Assembly (NCBI GenBank): GCA_938010615.1
Contig: CALLUY010000020.1
Location: forward strand, 1 to 46,397
Direction: 5' to 3'
DNA: 46,397 nt
From: an uncultured Pirellulaceae bacterium
GTDB taxonomy: Bacteria; Planctomycetota; Planctomycetia; Pirellulales; Pirellulaceae
The notes below the pieces were generated by a model. It searched no databases. It had not been told where the DNA came from and was given only the letters and a program-made list of their open reading frames with translations. Position numbers and translations under genes: made by a program. Of this stretch, positions 43,295 to 46,397 are shown one piece after another (position 1 is the stretch's first letter; every line of letters begins with the position of its first letter).

Positions 43295-44026
43295 TCAATT
43301 TCGTTTAGGCTCCACGTGTCCCAATGGAATCTCGCTTTCGTCTGCGAGTTCCTGGAAAAAGACGTAGGCGAAACTCAAGTAACAAAAAGATTCAGGAAAC
43401 TCTGTCCCCGAAAACTGACAACGAACCAACTTCTCAACTTGGTCGCGATTCAAAATAAAGTCAGAGCGAATCGTTCCTTCGGCTCCGTTGGCGCTGTCCC
43501 AATATTCCAAGTATTCGCCAGGTTGCTTTCCAAGCAATCCGACCAAATTGTTGGCGTTAAGTTTGGCAGTCCAAGCGAGAGTCTCATCAATGAAGATTTG
43601 ACAAATCTCAAGCGACCGTCGAGTTTTCAAAAAACGCGGAAGTCGCGGCGTTCCGCAGTAATATATGTTCTCGACATGGTCGATAATTACGAGCGTTTGA
43701 GAATCGTCCTCAGAAAACAATCGCTCCAGAACAGATTCTGCTGAGGGTGTTATGGCGGTTTTGTTGTGCCAAACGTTCCAGAAATTCCAACCTCGCAAAA
43801 AATACCCCTCTTGACTGACAAGCGGTAATTGCGATTCCCGAATGGCGCTGTGGCCCAAGTAGGGTGGCCGTTGTTCGATCTCGTGCAGAGTGGCTTCCAG
43901 TGCGTCGACCTGTTTCTGATATTGTCCGCCGTGCGTGCCAAGCTTGGCAATGTGTTGCCGTATTTCTTCAGGCTCAAGCCACTCATGTAGACGGCTTGCC
44001 CATCGTGTTATCCAGTCCGATTCCAT
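43295..44026 (-). CDS. Hypothetical protein in SUKH/alpha-CTD operon
   Basis: A 243-residue protein, no signal peptide. The N-terminal half is helical and charged (HIAKLGTHGGQYQKQVDALE with ATLHEIEQRPPYLGHS). The second half has strands and acidic loops (SQTLVIIDHVENIYYCGTPR; ARTKLNANNLVGLLG-like segment). I do not recognise the family. Its 5' end nearly overlaps the stop of the alpha-CTD-like gene, so both are co-transcribed; an alternative TTG at 44092 would overlap it. Confidence 0.65.
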   Translation of the reverse strand: MESDWITRWASRLHEWLEPEEIRQHIAKLGTHGGQYQKQVDALEATLHEIEQRPPYLGHSAIRESQLPLVSQEGYFLRGWNFWNVWHNKTAITPSAESVLERLFSEDDSQTLVIIDHVENIYYCGTPRLPRFLKTRRSLEICQIFIDETLAWTAKLNANNLVGLLGKQPGEYLEYWDSANGAEGTIRSDFILNRDQVEKLVRCQFSGTEFPESFCYLSFAYVFFQELADESEIPLGHVEPKRN

Positions 44027-44084
44027 CGTGTTCGTTTCCTGTAATTGGAGTTTGACCCTGAGCTTTGGTTTGATCCAGACCTTG

Positions 44085-44405
44085 TCACTCAACTTGGCTT
44101 TGGTCGTCCTGCTCTACCTGCCTCAGTTCAAAGCCAAGACTTTCTACTTTCGTTCGAATTTCCTGTACTGTAGTTTCTCCCATGTTGCGAATCGAAAGCA
44201 GCTGTTCTTCGTCTCTCTCGATCAAATCACGAACGGTTTCAACTTCACCGTATATCAAGCAATTGGTTGCCCTTAACGAAAGATCGAGTTGCTCAATTTT
44301 CCTGTCGAGCTGCGATTGAATGTGTCGATGTTGCAGGTGTAAAACCCCGACTGCAACGAGTAACGTTACGATCAGAATATGCGAGATGCGAAATTGAAGT
44401 TTCAT
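44085..44405 (-). CDS. Membrane-anchored RNA polymerase alpha-CTD-like protein
   Basis: A 106-residue protein with an N-terminal membrane helix (ILIVTLLVAVGVLHL) followed by a domain that aligns without gaps to the C-terminal domain of the RNA polymerase alpha subunit: SLRATNCL, TVRDLIERDEEQLLSIRNMG and EIRTKVESLGFEL. With a constant offset of 220 from E. coli numbering, R265, N268, C269, G296 and E302 correspond to R45, N48, C49, G76 and E82, all identical; K298 and S299 are Thr78 and Thr79. The function is not known; it may bind DNA or RNA polymerase partners, or use the helix-hairpin-helix for protein contacts. Confidence 0.8.
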   Translation of the reverse strand: MKLQFRISHILIVTLLVAVGVLHLQHRHIQSQLDRKIEQLDLSLRATNCLIYGEVETVRDLIERDEEQLLSIRNMGETTVQEIRTKVESLGFELRQVEQDDQSQVE

Positions 44406-44437
44406 ATGGAGGAATCTGTTTCAGTCGCTGAAGTGCC

Positions 44438-45001
44438 CTAAGCCGTTGTCTTAATAAAGTCAGGAAGGCGACCGAACCTGGGCATCGCTCCAGCTGCTTC
44501 AATGTTTGAAACAATCGTTCTCAACAAGTGTTCAACACCAATTGCTTTCACACCGCTAATGCAGTGTTCATCGTCACGTGAAAAGATCTGTCCCACCTTG
44601 CCTTTTGTCGAAGGAGACGGATCAAGGTAGACAATATCTGAGCAGCAATTGAATTCGGCAATCGGAATCCAGTCGGGGCTCCACGAGTGTTCCTGCTTCA
44701 GGAACGGAGCCCAATGTGGAACGACTCGCTGCTCAACGGTCTCTGCTACGTCCAGCGATATCGAATAGCACTTCATCATGGTATCCAAACTGCAAAAATT
44801 GAATCCTGCACAAGCTCCCGCCGAAAGTGAACTTTCGCCATTGAAGACCGTCAGCATTTCTCGAACTGCATCAGGCAGTTCCCAGCCGTACTTGCTTTCG
44901 AATTTCTGAATTGCCTTGAGTTTTAGTGGCGGATTGAAGTGGATTCCCAGTTCTGGCTGGGACTCAATTCGAATTCGAAATTGTTTGATAAGTGCAGACA
45001 T
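44438..45001 (-). CDS. SUKH (SMI1/KNR4) family protein
   Basis: A 187-residue protein. The typical SUKH order is visible: LKAIQKFESKYGWELPDAVR, REMLTVFNGESSLSAGACAG (LL..NG type), PDWIPIAEFNCCSDIVYLDP with SPSTKGKVGQIF, and a final helix AIGVEHLLRTIVSNIEA. It resembles the protein encoded at 42693-43262. I chose the ATG at 45001; a longer frame to 45073 would add an unlikely 24 residues and overlap the divergent gene. It heads the minus-strand run that includes the alpha-CTD-like gene. Confidence 0.7.
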   Translation of the reverse strand: MSALIKQFRIRIESQPELGIHFNPPLKLKAIQKFESKYGWELPDAVREMLTVFNGESSLSAGACAGFNFCSLDTMMKCYSISLDVAETVEQRVVPHWAPFLKQEHSWSPDWIPIAEFNCCSDIVYLDPSPSTKGKVGQIFSRDDEHCISGVKAIGVEHLLRTIVSNIEAAGAMPRFGRLPDFIKTTA

Positions 45002-45072
45002 GAGCAGTCTAATATACCATTGCAACGACCGCCTCTGCAGCATCAACAAAGGCAAATTCATCAGGTAGTCCA

Positions 45073-46248
45073 ATGGCTGTTTATCTTGTCTATCGAAATC
45101 CGCATGAGTCTCCGCTCGGACGTAAGATCGTCAAGTTTCGTGACAAGACTCTGTTGCGTTGGTTTCAACGAAACTGGCTGCTGTTTTCGGATTTAAGTGA
45201 CGGTCAGAAAGCTGAATTTGAAGCTAACAGTCTGCATTTAATCGAAAGAAGCGAAGAGATTTTTGGCAGCTACCTCGAAGGCTTCGAAGCGATTTGGAAT
45301 GCGATGCTGCGACGTGGCGAGCCCCCTGAAACCGAAAGGCAACTGACTCGCTGGCTACGCACGATCAAGCATCCCAAAATCCACGTCGCCGGTGGCGGGC
45401 ATGCTTGGCAAGCAGAAATTGACGCGTGCGAAATTGCATTTGTTGCCATCATGTTCGACGACCAGCACGCTGACGCACATCCGCAGCGAACAACTTATTT
45501 GCTGCATCGAAAGCAGCGATTACCTACCAAGGTTGATCCGGAACCCAGGCGATTTGTCTGGCGAGGCGGCGGCCGGGGAATTGGAAGAAAGGGAAAGCAA
45601 CCGGGCTCTGTTTTTGCCGTCGTTATGACAATCGAAGACAATGCGTTTCTTACACCACCGTTTGCATTGCATCGTTTTGCTGGCGTGCGACTGCCAGGAT
45701 TCGTTGACTACTTGAAGGGAAAACAGCCTCAGCGAAAGCCAAGCGGTCATCGCTACGACGATCCAGGTTGTTGGCCTAAAGAGCTGGAGATGCTGCGTTG
45801 GTTTGCAATCAGCAGTAGGCCCCGATCCAGCTTCAAAAGTGTGCTCCTTGAAATGTTGGCCAATCACCCGCAATCTTATTCGGATCTTTACGGCGGTTTG
45901 ATGATGGGGGATTCGGACTCTTGCCATACGAACATGGAGTTGGTTCGGCGGGAGATCGAAGTCCGTGAAGAAAGAGTGAATGAGCGACAAGCCAAACGCA
46001 AGAAAGAGTACGAGTCGATCCACCATCCAGACTTCCTGCAGTGCAGCCCGCACTTTGCGAAAGTCGGTTTTCGCAATGAGACCATACGCCTATCGCGCGG
46101 CCCGTCACAGTGGGACAATCGCAACGAGGCAATCTACTTTTTTGATGATCTATGGGCCGCATCGCATCCGAATCTGGCGCAAAGCTTGCTGCATTCTGGC
46201 TGTGAAGGAATGTCGGCGTTCAAGATTCCCAATCGCAGTTGGCAGTAG
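45073..46248 (+). CDS. Hypothetical protein, Arg/Trp-rich
   Basis: A 391-residue protein without signal peptide or membrane segment. It is rich in Arg and Trp (RWFQRNWLLF, ERQLTRWLRTIKHPKIHVAG, RRFVWRGGGRGIGRKGKQ). The C-terminal third is charged (MELVRREIEVREERVNERQA with KRKKEYESIHHPDFL). No family recognised. It lies divergent from the SUKH gene with about 70 bp between them. Confidence 0.7.
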   Translation: MAVYLVYRNPHESPLGRKIVKFRDKTLLRWFQRNWLLFSDLSDGQKAEFEANSLHLIERSEEIFGSYLEGFEAIWNAMLRRGEPPETERQLTRWLRTIKHPKIHVAGGGHAWQAEIDACEIAFVAIMFDDQHADAHPQRTTYLLHRKQRLPTKVDPEPRRFVWRGGGRGIGRKGKQPGSVFAVVMTIEDNAFLTPPFALHRFAGVRLPGFVDYLKGKQPQRKPSGHRYDDPGCWPKELEMLRWFAISSRPRSSFKSVLLEMLANHPQSYSDLYGGLMMGDSDSCHTNMELVRREIEVREERVNERQAKRKKEYESIHHPDFLQCSPHFAKVGFRNETIRLSRGPSQWDNRNEAIYFFDDLWAASHPNLAQSLLHSGCEGMSAFKIPNRSWQ

Positions 46249-46292
46249 ATTGCAATCAACAGTTCCCAACTCATCCCTCTTCCGAGAACAAA

Positions 46293-46397
46293 GTGCTAGA
46301 AACCAAAACAGGAAAACGACGTTGGGTGCGATTTTCGCTGAGAACGTTTCTTATCGTGCTCACTGCCGCGTGCATCGGATTGACGTGGCTGTCAATG
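46293..46397 (+). CDS. Partial gene, N-terminus of a planctomycete membrane protein
   Basis: Only 35 codons are inside the window. The frame starts with GTG and reads RRWVRFSLRTFLIVLTAACI then GLTWLSM: a basic cytoplasmic segment and a membrane helix. This RRWxxFSLRTxLxxxT pattern is a common N-terminus of planctomycete membrane-anchored proteins, many with leucine-rich repeats. The gene continues beyond the end of the window. Confidence 0.6.
   Translation, partial: MLETKTGKRRWVRFSLRTFLIVLTAACIGLTWLSM

Overview
The window looks like a chromosomal segment of a planctomycete, probably of the Pirellulales (Rhodopirellula/Blastopirellula type). Supporting signs are a formylglycine sulfatase, a PEP-CTERM protein, a DUF1571-type secreted protein, an NPCBM-domain protein, many secreted proteins without obvious homologues, loose gene packing with few clear Shine-Dalgarno sites, and several families of GC-rich palindromic intergenic repeats. 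Nothing points to a phage or plasmid, and I saw no tRNA, rRNA or CRISPR array.

Layout. Bases 1-240 hold a tandem pair of a 113-bp element with inverted ends. Bases 244-8671 (minus) carry an FtsK translocase with very acidic linker and tail, a secreted protein built of 114-residue repeats, a DUF1571-type protein, a small lipoprotein and a polysaccharide flippase. Bases 8966-13136 (plus) carry two membrane-anchored coiled-coil proteins, a sulfatase and a membrane protein. Bases 13306-17641 (minus) carry a PH-domain protein, an ABC-F ATPase, a sulfotransferase and queA. Two small plus-strand genes follow, then on the minus strand a Tat-type metallophosphoesterase and a P-domain/PEP-CTERM protein. 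Bases 21382-23374 are rpsB-tsf with terminator hairpins. Bases 23549-23983 are a repeat-rich intergenic zone. Then come an RlmI-like methyltransferase, a TVP38-type membrane protein paired with a flavoprotein disulfide oxidoreductase, glgX (minus) and purM.

The most interesting module is the minus-strand operon 37424-32073. An NPCBM-domain protein is followed by one HtrA-like protease with an intact His-Asp-Ser triad and then by two HtrA-like proteins in which all three catalytic positions are replaced. The three protease-like genes are joined by ATGA stop/start overlaps, which suggests a co-translated periplasmic complex of one enzyme and two pseudoenzymes. The last gene also carries a palindromic repeat inside the coding region before its signal peptide.

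The right end (39.4-46.4 kb) is accessory in character. It has a GH5 cellulase relic, a beta-propeller-like protein, three SUKH (SMI1/KNR4-like) proteins of which one has an LRR-like N-terminal part, and a small membrane-anchored protein whose C-terminal half aligns without gaps to the C-terminal domain of RNA polymerase alpha. No toxin partner for the SUKH proteins is visible. The last gene runs off the window end.

All family assignments come from reading motifs; no database search was run.
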